Positions 24,291-36,839 of a DNA stretch of 64,000 nt are shown in pieces. How positions within the stretch are numbered: position 1 is the first letter of the stretch; each line of letters starts with the position of its first letter. The notes below the pieces were generated by a model that worked only from the letters and a program-made list of their open reading frames with translations, ran no database searches and was not told the origin of the DNA. Made by a program: the position numbers and the translations under genes. Source of the DNA: Tenebrio molitor. Lineage: Eukaryota > Arthropoda > Insecta > Coleoptera > Tenebrionidae. The stretch lies in NCBI RefSeq assembly GCF_963966145.1, contig NC_091047.1, forward strand, positions 2,604,001-2,668,000, in the 5' to 3' direction.

Positions 24291-26434
24291 GAAAGTTTGA
24301 AAGTAGTAACGAGCCGCATCACCGATCGAAATACATATTAAAGACACGGCGAGAACTGTTTCCTTTGGAATTCTGTGCGTCTAGTTATTTGTTATTTAGT
24401 AATAAACTTCCATAAATCTTAGATTAGACTTTGCAAACTCCGTCCGGAGCCAATCTTTCCCGATGATTGAGTCCCGTGATGCAACGTTCTCGAATTTTTT
24501 CCGCTCGGTTCGTGTTTGCACTGGAAATGAGACGAGCCTTTTGACGAAGTTTTAATAAGCCGGTGCGCAAATATCACCGAGAAAAGTAAGCGACGGCGGC
24601 GGCGGCGGCACGAATTAAAAGTCGCGGATCCGATCTGGATTTTTCGCGAGGGCCCCCGGAGTCGGATTAATCCAGAACTGGATCCGTTCCGTCTCCCCTA
24701 ATTTACCTCCGTCGCGCCTTGACAAGCCTCTTGTTCGAAACTGTTAAGTCCCGCGCTCATAATCCGGTCTTTCGTCCGGATCCGAGAAGATCTGGAGGAA
24801 TTGTCACCGGAGTGGGTTAAATGACGCTAAGCGAGGAGCGCCCCATTTAATAATCGCCCCACCGTCGGCCGGGGGCTGAATCGGAGCCGGTTTTTCGCCG
24901 CACCTCTCGACACCCTAGTCGCGCATCTGCCACCCGGTAGGTGGCGCACTAATTTCCCATTCCGAGGAAGCGGTTTTCGAATGAATGCCTCATCCTTAAA
25001 TAGCTTCATTAGAGGTGGAGTATCCGACTAATGAACACCGAAATTGCCAGCTCCGCAGTGTGCGTCGGCGGCGCAGCTAAGCCAACCGGGATTATGTGTG
25101 TTTAAGCACTTTATTATTCAGAATTTTGGAAATGTCGCCGGTTTTTAAACGGATCGCTCGCCTCTTAATTAACAATGGAGTCGCCGCTGATTTCGAACCT
25201 GTTACAAACGACATCCTTCGAGTCACGTATTTTGAATTAGAAGAGACATAAAGAGAGCCAAATTGAATTTCAGCAACAAACTTAAGAGTCAATTACGGAA
25301 TGAAATGAAGTTCCCCAGTAAAAGAGCTGAAATATATCAAATCTCATATTTCAAGTTGCCGGTTGTCAAGGGACGCGGGGGCGGACGCCCGCCGCCACAT
25401 ATTTCATCTCCAGGTTATTACCTCCGTGTACAAGTCGAAACTGATTCATTAGTCCATTATCGGGACGCGCACACACACGTACGCGGCAAGAGGGCGGTCG
25501 TTAAATTACAGACGTTCTTTGAAACGCTGTTTTCCCCTTAATTTAGCCGCATTGCGAGTCGTTCGCTCTAATGAAGAACAATTTTGTATTTTGTAATTGT
25601 ATCCGCTTCATGTGTAACAACGCAATAACTTCATTTCAAATTCAAAACATCGCGCGCGGACGACGCGGGACGATATACCAAAGTCAGGTATGTAATAAGA
25701 ACAATTTGCGAGCCGAATAAAATGTTGTAAACGGAAAATTCATGTAGATTTTTTACGACACGTTATATCACTCATGACGTTTCCTATTTGCGTTTAATAA
25801 ACGTGTAACGAGACGCTGTGAAGCAGACCGTGCGCTCATTTCGGTCGGGTTTCAACTACGTGCGAATTCCGGCCCCCCTAACCGACACTTGACACTTATA
25901 GCGCTTGAGAGAAACATATTCCATAAATTTTTTATAGCAGATTCACAATCGAACGTGAACGATTCCGAGACAAATCACTCGGATCGCTTGACAGTTTTAT
26001 GTCGCGGCGAGATCTATTGCGCCGTTCGCGATTTATCTAGTCGGGTAAACGGTGGAGAGGAGATTCTACCGCCAAATTTGCCTCTTCATTATGTTTCGCC
26101 TGTAGTGCGAAATTACGCCGAGACTCATCAATCACTCCTTCCGGTTTCGGGAAGTATTTTTTCGATTCCTTCAGCTGGACTGAGAGAAATGGCTGCCCAG
26201 TTGTGGAGCGCCTCAAATGGCCAGTTTACAATTACAGAAATTAAAAATATTAAAATGACGTTTACTTTAACGGCCGTCGTTAAAAGCAACGGCCGCGAAA
26301 TTGGATTTCGCGGACTGTTTTAGGTACGCGAAGGGCTCATTTCGCGTACAGTTACATAAAAACAAATTTTATTCAACGTTACTTGATCCCATCCACCTGT
26401 CAGGTTAATTTTATTGTGTAGCATAAATCACGGG
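24291..26434. other. No gene recognised; CpG-rich with a GGC microsatellite
   Basis: GC-rich from 24.4 kb, with a (GGC)5 run near 24593-24609. The 144-codon frame 25889-26323 is the longest but shows no domain or signal. 25263-25541 and 24827-25009 are likewise unsupported. Confidence 0.5.
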
Positions 26435-26707
26435 TGTAGTACCAAAGCGCCCCGTACTAACCCTTTCGAAGCGCTACCGTCGCCAGCGAGAATCTAATCG
26501 CTGGGCCCCTACCACCATCATCAGCTGCGCGCCGTCGGAGCGTGCCGGACCATCCCCAGCCAGGTTATAAAAGGGATGCACGCATGGACAAATCAATCAT
26601 TATTCATATGATCATTAGAGCTCCCTCAAGAGTCTCACCACTAACCTTTGTTAACTTTGTTTACCTTTATGTAAATAAACCATTTACAACGCAAACATTG
26701 TTAAAAG
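26435..26707 (+). mobile_element. LTR of a Ty3/gypsy-like retrotransposon
   Basis: Candidate LTR starting TGTAGTACC at 26435 and ending at about 26697 (GCAAACA) or 26707, immediately before a primer-binding site. It contains a TATAAAAG box at about 26566 followed by gatgcacgcatg, and an AATAAA-type signal (taaataaacc) at about 26673, the order expected for an LTR promoter and polyadenylation site. A second LTR was not found, so the element is truncated or split. The 5' boundary is a judgement based on the TG and the start of distinct sequence. Confidence 0.6.
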
Positions 26708-26725
26708 TGGCGCCCAACGTGGGGC
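26708..26725 (+). promoter_or_regulatory. tRNA primer-binding site of the LTR element
   Basis: TGGCGCCCAACGTGGGGC, complementary to a tRNA 3' end (starts TGG, pairing with CCA) and of the tRNA-Lys type used by insect gypsy-group elements. Its position right after the LTR supports the retrotransposon call. Confidence 0.8.
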
Positions 26726-27330
26726 ATAATGTTAAAATTGTAAATTATCAAAGCGAAAATGTTGCAACTGACCCCAATATCTCCCCTTATAATTTCTCTG
26801 TTGAAAAAAATTTTTTTTTAATCATAGTTACAATTTCATCAACAAAAACCGGTTAGAATAACCTCTCGATTTAACCACGTGTGAACTTCCAACTCTATCC
26901 CCCACCCCTTCCTGCCTGTGTCGACTTGTTAGCACCCCTGCGGCCCCACCCTAGGTGTAACAATCATTCTTATTTAAAGTCGCTCGGCGTCTAATAGTAA
27001 TTTATCGCGTTTTATCACGCACTCCACTCCGTCTCCGACCCCCGCGGGGGTGCGGCCAAACTTTCGTCAAACGATCAAAGTTTGCGGACTTTTTAATCGC
27101 CCCGGTTGCGAAGTCATTAGCGGCCGTTTTAAATTTGACAGGGAGGCGTTAAATGGAGTTTTAACCGTGCCGTTTGATTTGTCGAACCGCAAAACACGCA
27201 ACGTTTTGTAGCAGGTCAAAGTGCCACTATTCGTTTTGGCCGGGGTAGGAGGCCAAGAGGTCCTACTTATGCTCGCGGGACAATAAGATCGCTGTTCGAA
27301 GATCAGGAACAAGCAACACAACGCACGGCA
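26726..27330. other. Short internal retrotransposon remnant, then non-coding sequence
   Basis: About 100-150 bases after the PBS are AT-rich leader-like sequence. No gag or pol frame follows. Beyond about 26.87 kb the composition changes to GC-rich host-like sequence. Confidence 0.45.
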
Positions 27331-28960
27331 TATGACGTCGCGACGCGCCCACCCTGCCGTAACCTTTTTTGGGGACGCTCATTTCGAAATAATTCAGTTT
27401 GTTTGTGCCGTCAGTCAATTCATTTTGAGTTTATCGGTTCAGGGTTCATTTTTGTTTATCGGATCACTTTCAGTTTTATTTCGGTTTCGCTTTCAGTTTC
27501 ACTTTCGGTTTTCGTTTGTTTCTTTCGCGGTTTCTTTAGAGTTTTCATTGTAGAGTCTTTGTGCCAGCCAGTTTTGGGGCGGCTGGAATCACACATGTTA
27601 GCCCCTAAATTTTAGGCTGAGGTGGCCTCACGCCTCTAGGCTGTCTAGCTGCGGCCTATCTATTCATCGTTCGCTTTTTTCTTCTTTCTCCTTTCCTTTT
27701 CCTTCAATCCTTCCTCTTCTTCTTCTCAGCTCAGGTAACCGTACGGCAAAGTTAATTCCGATTCCCTTTTGTTCCCGTGACTTGCCGGAAAGTTATCTTC
27801 TTCTCTTCTTTTCCCTAACCTTCTTCCTTCATCCTTGTGGTGTCCAACCTTTTGAGATCCTGCGGGAAATTGCCGTCAACATCTATCGTGTGTTACGCGT
27901 GGACTCACCGACACATTACCGCTTCGACATCCGGATTTTTCGATCGGTGAAGTCCAACGTAAACAAACCGGCGCCATGTTCGACCATCTGTCATTTAGCG
28001 TGCAAGTGTAGGATCGCCGGAAGTTGTCATCAAGATGCGCGGTCAGTACAATAACCGGGACGCCTTATCGCCCAACGGAATAAGGTCCAGATCTTTCGGG
28101 TTGATCTCCTAGAGCCGGGGGTAGCCAAAAAAAAAAAAAAACCGATCGCGAGCGGAAATTAAAGAGGACTCGGTCGGCGACCGCCGAGCGGGCGGCAGGT
28201 GCCGCAAGTCGCGAGCTGCGAATCACGTGCGTGGCGTTCGGGATCCGCGATCATCCCTGTGGGTGGATTGCCGAACGCCATGGCGCTTATCGTCCGGCGC
28301 TGCCAGCCTTCGGGGCCGTCGAGGAGCCCGAAGATTTACCGTTTTACCGTTTACCGTTTTGCCGTGGTCGAGAAACCCCTCGTCATCTAGCGAGATAGAG
28401 GTAATTATCCTTCATTAGCGAATTCACTTCACTAATTTTCGTCCGTTAGGGGTAGTTCGAGCCAGATTACCGTTACCGTACCGCGAAGGAGAACCGGAAA
28501 GTCCTCCTTCGAATTATCGAGAAGCAACCCCTTTCAGCGGAAAGGTAATTACCGAATCGATTGAGTTTCGCAACACTAACGACAATTCGTTAGGGGTTGT
28601 TCTTTAGGGTCAGCCGGACCAGGAACGTTGTTCTTTAGGGTCAGCCGGACCAGTCATCGTTATTTGGGGCGATAGTTCGGACCAGGAACGTTGTTCTTTA
28701 GGGTCAGCCGGACCAGTCATCGTTATTTGGGGCGATAGTTCGGACCAGGAACGTTATTCTTTAGGGTCATTCGTCGCCGCGTCGCTTTTAGGGTGATTGT
28801 TCACCAGGACTATCGTTATATGGGGTGATCGTCGCCACATCGTTCGTCAGAGTGGTCGTCGCCAGACCGCAAACCGTCCATTAAGGTCATCGGACCACGT
28901 ACCGTTTCACCAAGGACTAAAGAAAATCGTCAAGGTCACACCACGTTACCGGCGTAAGAT
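27331..28960 (+). other. Unusual low-complexity block, possible retroelement leader or long non-coding RNA
   Basis: A chain of compositional oddities on one strand: a T-rich tttcagttt/tttcggttt-like run (27.40-27.54 kb), a long pyrimidine tract ending in ag (27.67-27.73 kb, splice-acceptor-like), a second ctt-rich tract (27.80-27.83 kb), a 15-base A run (28127-28141), taccgttt repeats (28335-28365) and the 63-base tandem repeat. Frames such as 27782-28054 have no domain. I cannot name it; retroelement 5' region and non-coding transcript are the two readings. Confidence 0.35.
28597..28780 (+). repeat. Tandem repeat, 63-base period
   Basis: Units contain GTTCTTTAGGGTCAGCCGGA, then CCAG, TCATCGTTATTTGGGGCGAT and AGTTCGGACCAGGAAC. 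Two full units start at 28627 and 28690, with partial units on both sides. Related gggtgattgttcacca and ggggtgatcgtcgcca words continue to about 28880. Every sub-unit has the pattern of a T-rich word, GGG, then GGACCAG. Confidence 0.85.
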
Positions 28961-31383
28961 AAGTCGCACAATTTAATTGCGGATTTGCGAAAAATCAAAG
29001 AACGCCTCAAATATCCCGCTTCTCAATATTTAGAACCGTTTCAATTTGTAAAAATCTCGCATTTCAATAATTTCAAATTTTTAGAAAGACCTCACGAAGC
29101 TCAAGTTTTCAAATTTCACATTTCAATTATTAGTAGCAGTTCTTCTACTTCCAGTAAATTTGCAATTTTTTCAATTATAGAATCGATGTTAAATTAACGT
29201 TGTAAATTTATGAAAGCAGAAGACTGCGCTTCATTCTTGTTTCACGCATGCAACAGATTTTCCTTTCGTTTTTTTTTTCATCGGAGTTGTATTAATTTTA
29301 AGTTTATTCACAAATAAGTTACAAGGTCACCTGTAAAGGAAAGCTTTCTTGATAAGACCAGAATAAGGTATTGAATAAGATCATTAATGTGAACTGGTTC
29401 GAAATTTCAATTAACAAAATTACGTAGAGTAACGTTGCCAATTCCACGGACCAGTGCACACTTAAGTAAGCATTTCGAATTTCCTGGACTGTTGGACAAA
29501 AATTGAATAAACCAATTATTTAATTCGCAAGGAATTAAGTTCTTTCGTATTGACTCCGAAGCATCCGAGAAACTGAGCACTTGTCCCGGCAGCTGGACAA
29601 GCTTAACAACCAGCTCAAGACAATAGCTGCCTGGCGCCCATTTTTTTATAATCCGAACCCACGCCCTATGCCCCGAAAACCCCCTGAGAGCCCGGAGCTG
29701 TCACTGGCCAACTTTTGGTCACAGTTTAATCAAATCGAACCGAATCCGGGAAGAAGCGACCGGAGCGGCGATTTTTCCATTCGGGAGTTGCACTAATTAA
29801 ATCTCCGCGCGCCAACCAACAACAACCAAATAAAAGGCCAAGTCGGTGCAGCTGCACACAGAATTCGCAATGGCGCAAGTGATTTTAACTTGGGACAGTT
29901 GGTAATCGTGTTTCGGAAACTGCAGTTCCACGACAAATCGCTCGTGCACAACTTGACGCACGGAAAAGTACCAGAAGAGTCAGCTGTCAAACGAGTGACA
30001 GTTGAGGCGAGGGTAATTAGGAGCGAGGTGAGCGTCTGGCTGTTTAAAAATGGCGGCGATTTAAAGACTGGGACCGTCCCTGGGTGCAATTTTTCTCGCG
30101 TAAACACACAAAGCGCGGCGAATTTCTCTTCATATCTCGTTATTACACCCTTAATAAACGACAAGCCAACCCCCGAAACGGCAAGAAGTTCGTAAACAGG
30201 CGACTTGATGCGACTGGTTGCCTACGCGCCGTCAAAAATCCACCCCGCCGAATATAGGCCACCTTTATCACGATTTCACCCCCATTTCCATAAGCAAAGT
30301 TTGCAGTGGCGGTGTGTATCGCAGCGTACCCTCTTTAATTGAACGCTCCACCACATTTGTAACGTTCTGTCAGACCCACTCATGCTTTCGCCGATGTTTT
30401 AGGTTAATGCCCGCCATCTTTACGCCTTCGCTCGTTATTTCCCTATTAGGGTGGCCGAAAATGCTGTGTCTACCGCGGAAGAAATATCGCGCTACAATTT
30501 TAATTTCACGCATCAAGTCTCGGGGGATAAGTGGCCGCCCGAATCCGGGCCTTCTCCTAAATATTAAAGGTAATGGGGGCGGCCGATCAGACGCACTAGT
30601 TGAGGGACGGCGCAATTTCCGCCTTTTAAAAATCTACTGCGGTTTCTTTTTCCTCTTGGTAAATAAATAAACCCAACTGCACAAGAGCGTTTGAGCGTTT
30701 TGCCCGTTTAAAATTAAAATTGTGTGTGGAGGAATCCATTGGGGAACAAAACGGAGTATTATAATGAGACGACCGCCACTTACGACCGCTCTTGTTTTCA
30801 TCCCTCCGATTTGTTTTCATCCCCCGATTCGGATATTTCAAGCGGCGATGTGCAGCGTGTGGAACATCAATTGGTGGATGGTTTTGAATATTAAATGAAT
30901 TGTAGAGCAAACATAATCCGAAGGGGTGTTTTCAAGTTTCACGAGGCCAACTATTCCCTGATAAATTTTTATCGCCTTGTTTACTGCGGCCATTTTGAAC
31001 GGGCAAGTAGAAATTAAAGTAATTTTCACGTGAGCTGGCAACATCGACCGGAACCGGAAACACGGGCATTTTTTTTGAATAAATTTACAACGTAAACAAC
31101 CACCGGCTCGCAATCGTTTTTTCTTCGAATTTGCAATTTTTATTAACGTTTTCGTAACACAATACGGACCAATCAAATAGAGAATCTCTTCAAATGGCCT
31201 GAAAGTGTTATCACCATCACGACGTGTTTCTACAACTGCGATGACGTTTGTAGCCACCTTACCCTTAAATTTAATTGCAAAAAGAAATGAAGCGTGTATT
31301 TTTAGCTCACAAATAACAAAATACATAAGTTAAAACTGAATAAATTAAAATAACTTTGCATTTACAAATTTCAAATTTTGTCC
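28961..31383. other. No gene recognised
   Basis: Non-coding sequence. The frames 29793-30164 (minus), 30218-30670 and 30838-31326 (minus) are the longest and none shows a domain, signal peptide or consistent splice context. Confidence 0.5.
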
Positions 31384-31402
31384 TGGCGCCTCCACCATTT
31401 CT
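31384..31402 (-). repeat. Dispersed motif, single copy (GCGCCTCCACC variant)
   Basis: TGGCGCCTCCACCATTT. The CAT-to-CCT variant is shared with copies at 46646, 52020 and 53457. Confidence 0.75.
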
Positions 31403-32074
31403 AACACCCTCTCAGAAAGTTTCTTCACAATGAAAATACCCACTTACGCACAATTTACGAAAGATATTTGACATTATACGGAGCATTTACGCCTGTTCAT
31501 TTAGACGCAAAAGATAAATATTTTGTAATTCAAGCAAATGTATATTTACGTTGAGTTAATATTAACTCTTCTTTGCCATTGTTCATTTCATTTAACTTTT
31601 ACAAAAATTTCAGTTTAAAATATCATTTAAGCTGTAGATGGGAAAATTTATTTGTCGATGTTAGAAACCCACTTGTCATTAATTAATTTCAGTTGACAGA
31701 TTTTTACAAAAGAAAACAATTTGCATGAGAGATTGGGATCGAGACTGATGTGTTTGTAATTTCATTTCTTGTCACGACTTGTTGTGATTTACATTCGCGA
31801 CGTCAAATAATAAATATTAAATTAAAGACAGACAATGTTGAAATTCAGTGTGTGGCAAACACTCGCATAAATTTAAAATGTCGGCGGCAGTATTTGACTA
31901 CCATGTAGAACATCTCCTTTTATTATTCCCCGATTGATTTATTTAAGTGTTTGGTTATCGAGATACTCAAAGGTGAAAAGAGATCGTAATAATTTTTATT
32001 ATCTTGAATTTACTACTATTGGGGAAGTTTTGTAACTATGAAAGTCTTAACAACTTTACGATACTTGAGAGAAA
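31403..32074. other. No gene recognised
   Basis: AT-rich non-coding sequence, nothing identified. Confidence 0.5.
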
Positions 32075-32150
32075 GAGATCGATACGATCCTGAAGTTTTC
32101 TGTTGGATTCAAATCAGGAGATTGTGGAGGTTAATTCATATAATGGGCTA
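32075..32150 (-). pseudogene. Tc1-type transposase fragment, copy 1
   Basis: The minus strand reads PPQSPDLNPTENF, the Tc1 signature around the catalytic acidic residue. Only this short piece survives. Confidence 0.65.
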
Positions 32151-32263
32151 AATCAAAATTAAAAAAAAAACTGTACATTATAGATACTACTGTGAGGATT
32201 GAATCCAAGAAAGCGTATTGTTCAATTTCTAACACTAATCAAGAAAACGTCAATTCCGTAAAT

Positions 32264-32280
32264 TGGTGGATGCGCCGGGA
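32264..32280 (+). repeat. Dispersed motif between the Tc1 fragments
   Basis: GGTGGATGCGCCGGGA, a perfect core. The preceding words (atagatactactgtgagga, ttctaacactaatcaagaa) match the monomer consensus, so a monomer lies at about 32150-32290. Confidence 0.8.
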
Positions 32281-32374
32281 TATTTTAATATATATATTTT
32301 TACCACAATACTCTTTATTGGAATAAAATGTTTATCAAGTAGGTATCTTGAAGTTTTAATAACATTACAAGGAA

Positions 32375-32445
32375 AGATCAGTGCGAGCCCATAAGTCTTC
32401 TGTTGGATTAAAATCAGGCAATTGTACCGGCTAAATTTGATTGAA
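32375..32445 (-). pseudogene. Tc1-type transposase fragment, copy 2
   Basis: The minus strand reads PVQLPDFNPTEDLWARTD, the same Tc1 segment as the copy about 300 bases to the left but extended to the conserved LW. Both use the unusual PTE in place of PIE, so they are related copies. Confidence 0.65.
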
Positions 32446-35400
32446 CCCCAATTTTTAACCTTCCCGAGTTTAGCTAATGCGTTGTGACGCAAACTCGAGT
32501 GGGACCTTTACGTTTCACTTGATTCAAACTTTTCCAATCAAACCCATTTTTATTAGAGAAAACTCAAACTTGCTCATGCGTAAATTTCCTGCAAATTCTA
32601 TTTCTCGCCGAATTACCAAATTCCTCATTTCATTTCGAAGTACTCACTATTATCACTCGTGCCATTGTCCTGACACATTTAAAAAAGAGAAAAAAACCTG
32701 TCCACTACTACTGCTGCATTTTCAAACGAATTTTTATCAGAACGATCTCTCCGTTGCATTCCGAACTGTCCAAGTACGTTCCAAAAACGTAAAAATATTC
32801 AGTACCGTGTGACAGATGCGTTGGGCGCTTCGCCTAATTATTTATTAAATTTTTTTTCGCGAAAACTTCAGCAAATTCGTGCAAGTTTTACATTGAGATA
32901 ATTACTCCGGATGGGCTCATTAGTGCTCCAGATGCGGCGCCTTATTAAAATATCAGACGAACTAGTTGCAACGCTTAAATTACCGCGAGCACCCTCTCCA
33001 GAAAACGACGCAAAAAAATTCCCACCCCACTCGCGGACTTTCGACGTCGAAATATGTTTATTACTCTTCCGTGCATAAAGAGAGGACCGCCCAGAACGTA
33101 AAGTAGTACAAATTACACGTTATTGAAGGCAATGGCTGCGGAATAAGCGGCATTGTTCGCTAATGGAGTCATCGAAAGCATCCTCATCTCTGCATAGCCG
33201 AAACGTATCCTAATTGCTCCCAATCTTGGATTTCGTCTTTTGTGTTCGATTTTTCGAGTCCGGGCAGGCTTGAAGAGACGCGATTCCATAAATGCTACTC
33301 TCGATGATTTAACATTGGTAATGCGTGTTCGAAAAAAGGGCGAGCCGGCGATAAACCGTGTAATTTATTCCCCCACACATATATTTACAGTGTATTTTGA
33401 TCGGCAATTTTAATCTCATCGCGCCCGAGCCCCACTGTGGAAGCAATTTTAATTTTTTTAAGTAAACAACCTAATGGACTCGCTAATTATAAATCGTGGG
33501 GTCGTTACTCGGACAATACGGACCAATTTACGACCGTTTAGACGTTGTTCTCGTCTCGATTTAATTCACCACCACACTTCTACCCGTGAATCCGTGACTC
33601 AGCTTAATAAATCCATCTCCTTATGATACACAAGAGCTGATGACTCCTGCTGCAGCGCCCGTAAATATCGACGTTTCTGGCAAAATTTAAGACCACTTAT
33701 CAGTTTTCGCCCACCTATGCGATCGCGTTTTGAAAAATGCGCCGAAGAGCCCCGCCATAATTTCCTCTTTATGTATCTCTCCGCTCCATTTGTTTTTTTC
33801 GCAGCAAACGAGAAGATTTGTTTAGTGACTATCATGCTTTATCGGCGAGGGCTCGCTTATTTATTAAGTCTATAACGCTTCCCGTGGGAGCGTCTGGATG
33901 TAATCGCGCCGCCCCGACTCCTCGCCCCGCCAAGAAACGTAATTGCTCCCCGTTACACCTTAATTGTTATTATTTTTGATGGGAACATAAACAAAATTAA
34001 TTATTTATCGAAAACGTTGATGAAACAACAAAGCGAGCGGGCACAATACGCCCCGAAAACTAATTTGTATTTACAAAGGATGTCGATGAACGTGAACGCG
34101 AACGTTTCACATGACGGGCGAATATTTTTCCGTATTAGTTCTATTTTGTGCTAGTAATTAACTGGCGCACCTTTGATTACGTTCCGCGACCAAAACAACT
34201 TTAAAAAATTACATTCGAACAGAACAAACGACGAGCGTGATGGAGGCGAAGGTGCGAGGGGCACCTGCACGAAGAAAATACTCGATTAGTTATTCGAAAT
34301 TGCGCTAACAACGCTCGTAATTAAAAACAAAGCTCGTTTCGTTCGGTTTTCAAAATGGTCATTGTTTTTCTTCGGAACAATTCAAAACACTCATTTCATT
34401 AAATACGCAACGCGATTGACCATATTCTGTCGGAGCGACAAATGACAGAATCCAAACTCTAATATTCAATCAAATTTGTATTTTACACTCCGAAAACTAT
34501 TAATTATCACACAAAATTAAACACTTTTAAATCTTCCATTCAATTACTCTTGACATTTGCAAAGTGTCATTGACACTTTAACCTACTCACAACTTAAACT
34601 ACTGCTTTCACAAAATTACTGTAAATTTTATTGATCACACAAAAGACAAATATTAAAATAATATTGCAAAGCTTTTTCGCGTTTTATTATGCAGCGAAAC
34701 CTAATTTGATACGAAACTACGTACAAATATCTTAGATATTCAACTTGTCGGTAGTTTAATTACCCGGTAGTTCTGTTGTTCGAAGTAGTCCACGTTGAAT
34801 GTCGGCGTTTAAATTAATTTTGCAACTAGGGTAATTTGAAATTAACATCAGCTGAACGGGGCCCTGGTGTGTTTGTATTTACTTAACGTAAGTTAAGCCT
34901 AGAATTTATTCAAATATTTCAATTTGTTAACACACCGCGTGATCCCAATAGCAAAAGTGAGGTTAGGGGTGGAGTTTATGTTTACTTTGTTTACTCTTAC
35001 GCTGTTAGGTTGGCATTTCTGCGCGCCGTTATGGGACGCAGACATTTCAAAAATGCGATTTTAAAACATTCCATGCTGTGTGTAACAAATTTGATTTTAA
35101 TTTTCTAATTTAATGAATACCGTGAGCTTTAATTATTGTTGCTTTCTAGTGAAACAGAAGTTTAACCTCGATGTCTAGCTGTCAGCTCATGAAAAACTTT
35201 TGTTGAGCGAGTGAACGCCCATTGTTCAGACATTATTGGAAAAAGAACAAAAAACGAGGTGAAATGAATAGACCTGGGAATAGTCAAGAGTGGAAAGAAG
35301 AATTTTGAAATATTTTTACAATTTGAAGGAAAACATCAAAGACACAACAAGGCATGAGAGATATGTTTGTCTAATGAAAATATTCTTTGAAGTTAGTTTT

Positions 35401-36315
35401 AATGTTAGGCATGGCAAAGAAAACCGCAACCGTTACCGACTGAGCTCATGTTACACGAGGCAGAAAGTGGTATTTATCAAAACATGAAACAAACATAATT
35501 AATACGTTGTTGATCATTAATAGATAACAATATTATTGTGTTTCTTTGTGGGAGAAGTATAGAGTATTTGAATTTACGAAAATGTGGGAAACTTTCGATT
35601 AAAAAAAATAATGTTGGTAAAGTTTCTTGATAGAGGTTGGCAGCATTTTTGGCAAAATCCCCAAATCTAGTAATCCACACGACAATCGTTGAAATTAATA
35701 TATTCCAGATCAATTCTCGAAGTGATTTATTTGGGCAAATCAGTTGGACTACATCTGTATTGGATGTTTAATTAGTGATCGAGCCGGGTCCCTGGCAGCA
35801 CTTGAGCTTTGGAACTTTACGCCGCCGCCCCCGAGGTGCTATATATTATCGATAACAATCACGATCTATGATGGAGCGTGCCTGAATATTACACTTTGAT
35901 TAAAACTCGTTCCCGTGAAGTGGGGATCTCGTCGGGCAAGTTCATAAATTGCGAATGTACAACGGCCGCGAGGGGGCCCCCGTTATTATTTCGCAGCTGA
36001 ATGGAAGAAGTGCGACCGGAGCAACCCTATATTTCATTCCGGGGCTCGATTTCAACGGGAATCCCCGCAACTGCACGCCAGATAAGAAACATTCGAGAAT
36101 TCGAGCCGGCCCAGAAATTACATTCAATTAGCGTCGGCACAAAGGCGATCGCGGGGGCTTCGAGAATTTATCGACTAATTGGGTTTTTATGGCGTCGGGA
36201 AAAATGAAACGAAACAGCGGAATTAGAATAATGGAAATTAAATGAAAAAGTAAAGAGTGCGCCGGTCCCTAGACATGTTTTAGTAATATCGTCCGGAGTG
36301 CGGAGGCATTTTTAT
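32446..36315. other. No gene recognised
   Basis: Non-coding sequence, AT-rich around 34.3-35.7 kb. The open frames 32477-32812, 35290-35487 and 35477-35713 (minus) show no domain. Confidence 0.5.
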
Positions 36316-36333
36316 CCCGGCGCATCCACCGTT
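36316..36333 (-). repeat. Dispersed motif, single copy
   Basis: CCCGGCGCATCCACCGTTT, a near-perfect core in otherwise GC-mixed host-like sequence. Confidence 0.75.
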
Positions 36334-36839
36334 TCATCCTTGCCATTAAGTTGTTTCGGCAGTGGCGGAGTGCATTTTCTAGTTTGGGAGTAATTTACGG
36401 CGAACAGAAATTTATTCGGAATTTCCCCGAATAAAATTAAGCGGGAGATTTAAACCGCCGAAGATAAATGGCTCGAATGGCATCTGAAAGTCTAGAACGT
36501 GGCTACATCACGAGTTCCAAACATTTATAGCCGCCAATAAAGCATTCCCGTAGGCTCAATATATTTACACGACCGGTTTGCTCACTTTCTTCCCTCCGAA
36601 CGCCCATCAATCCGCGTCGCCCAACAATAAAAAAATCACAACGGCCGGATTAAAAAAATTATTAGCCCTTTCGAGAGGTCGCCACAGGAACAGTAGTTTC
36701 ACGCCTTAATTAACGCACTTTGATGTATTTCCGACCTGAAATATTCAACCGTGTATTAAATAGCCGCCACCGGCGCAAAAGGCAAAAGCATAACACAACG
36801 CACCCCGTACAGAAATGCACCATCGCTACTCACACTCTT
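36334..36839. other. No gene recognised
   Basis: Non-coding sequence; the frame 36720-36908 straddles the repeat edge and is not conserved in the other copy. Confidence 0.5.

Noticed and set aside
25889..26323. 144-codon plus-strand open frame
   Set aside because: No recognisable domain, no splice or promoter context; it ends just before the retrotransposon LTR but does not resemble gag, pol or env.
28127..28141. 15-A run as the tail of a non-LTR retrotransposon
   Set aside because: No reverse-transcriptase frame or target duplication upstream; the run sits inside the odd 27.3-29.0 kb block and cannot be assigned.
30218..30670. 150-codon plus-strand frame, overlapped by minus-strand frames at 30370-30615
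   Set aside because: Overlapping open frames on opposite strands and no family resemblance; treated as chance.
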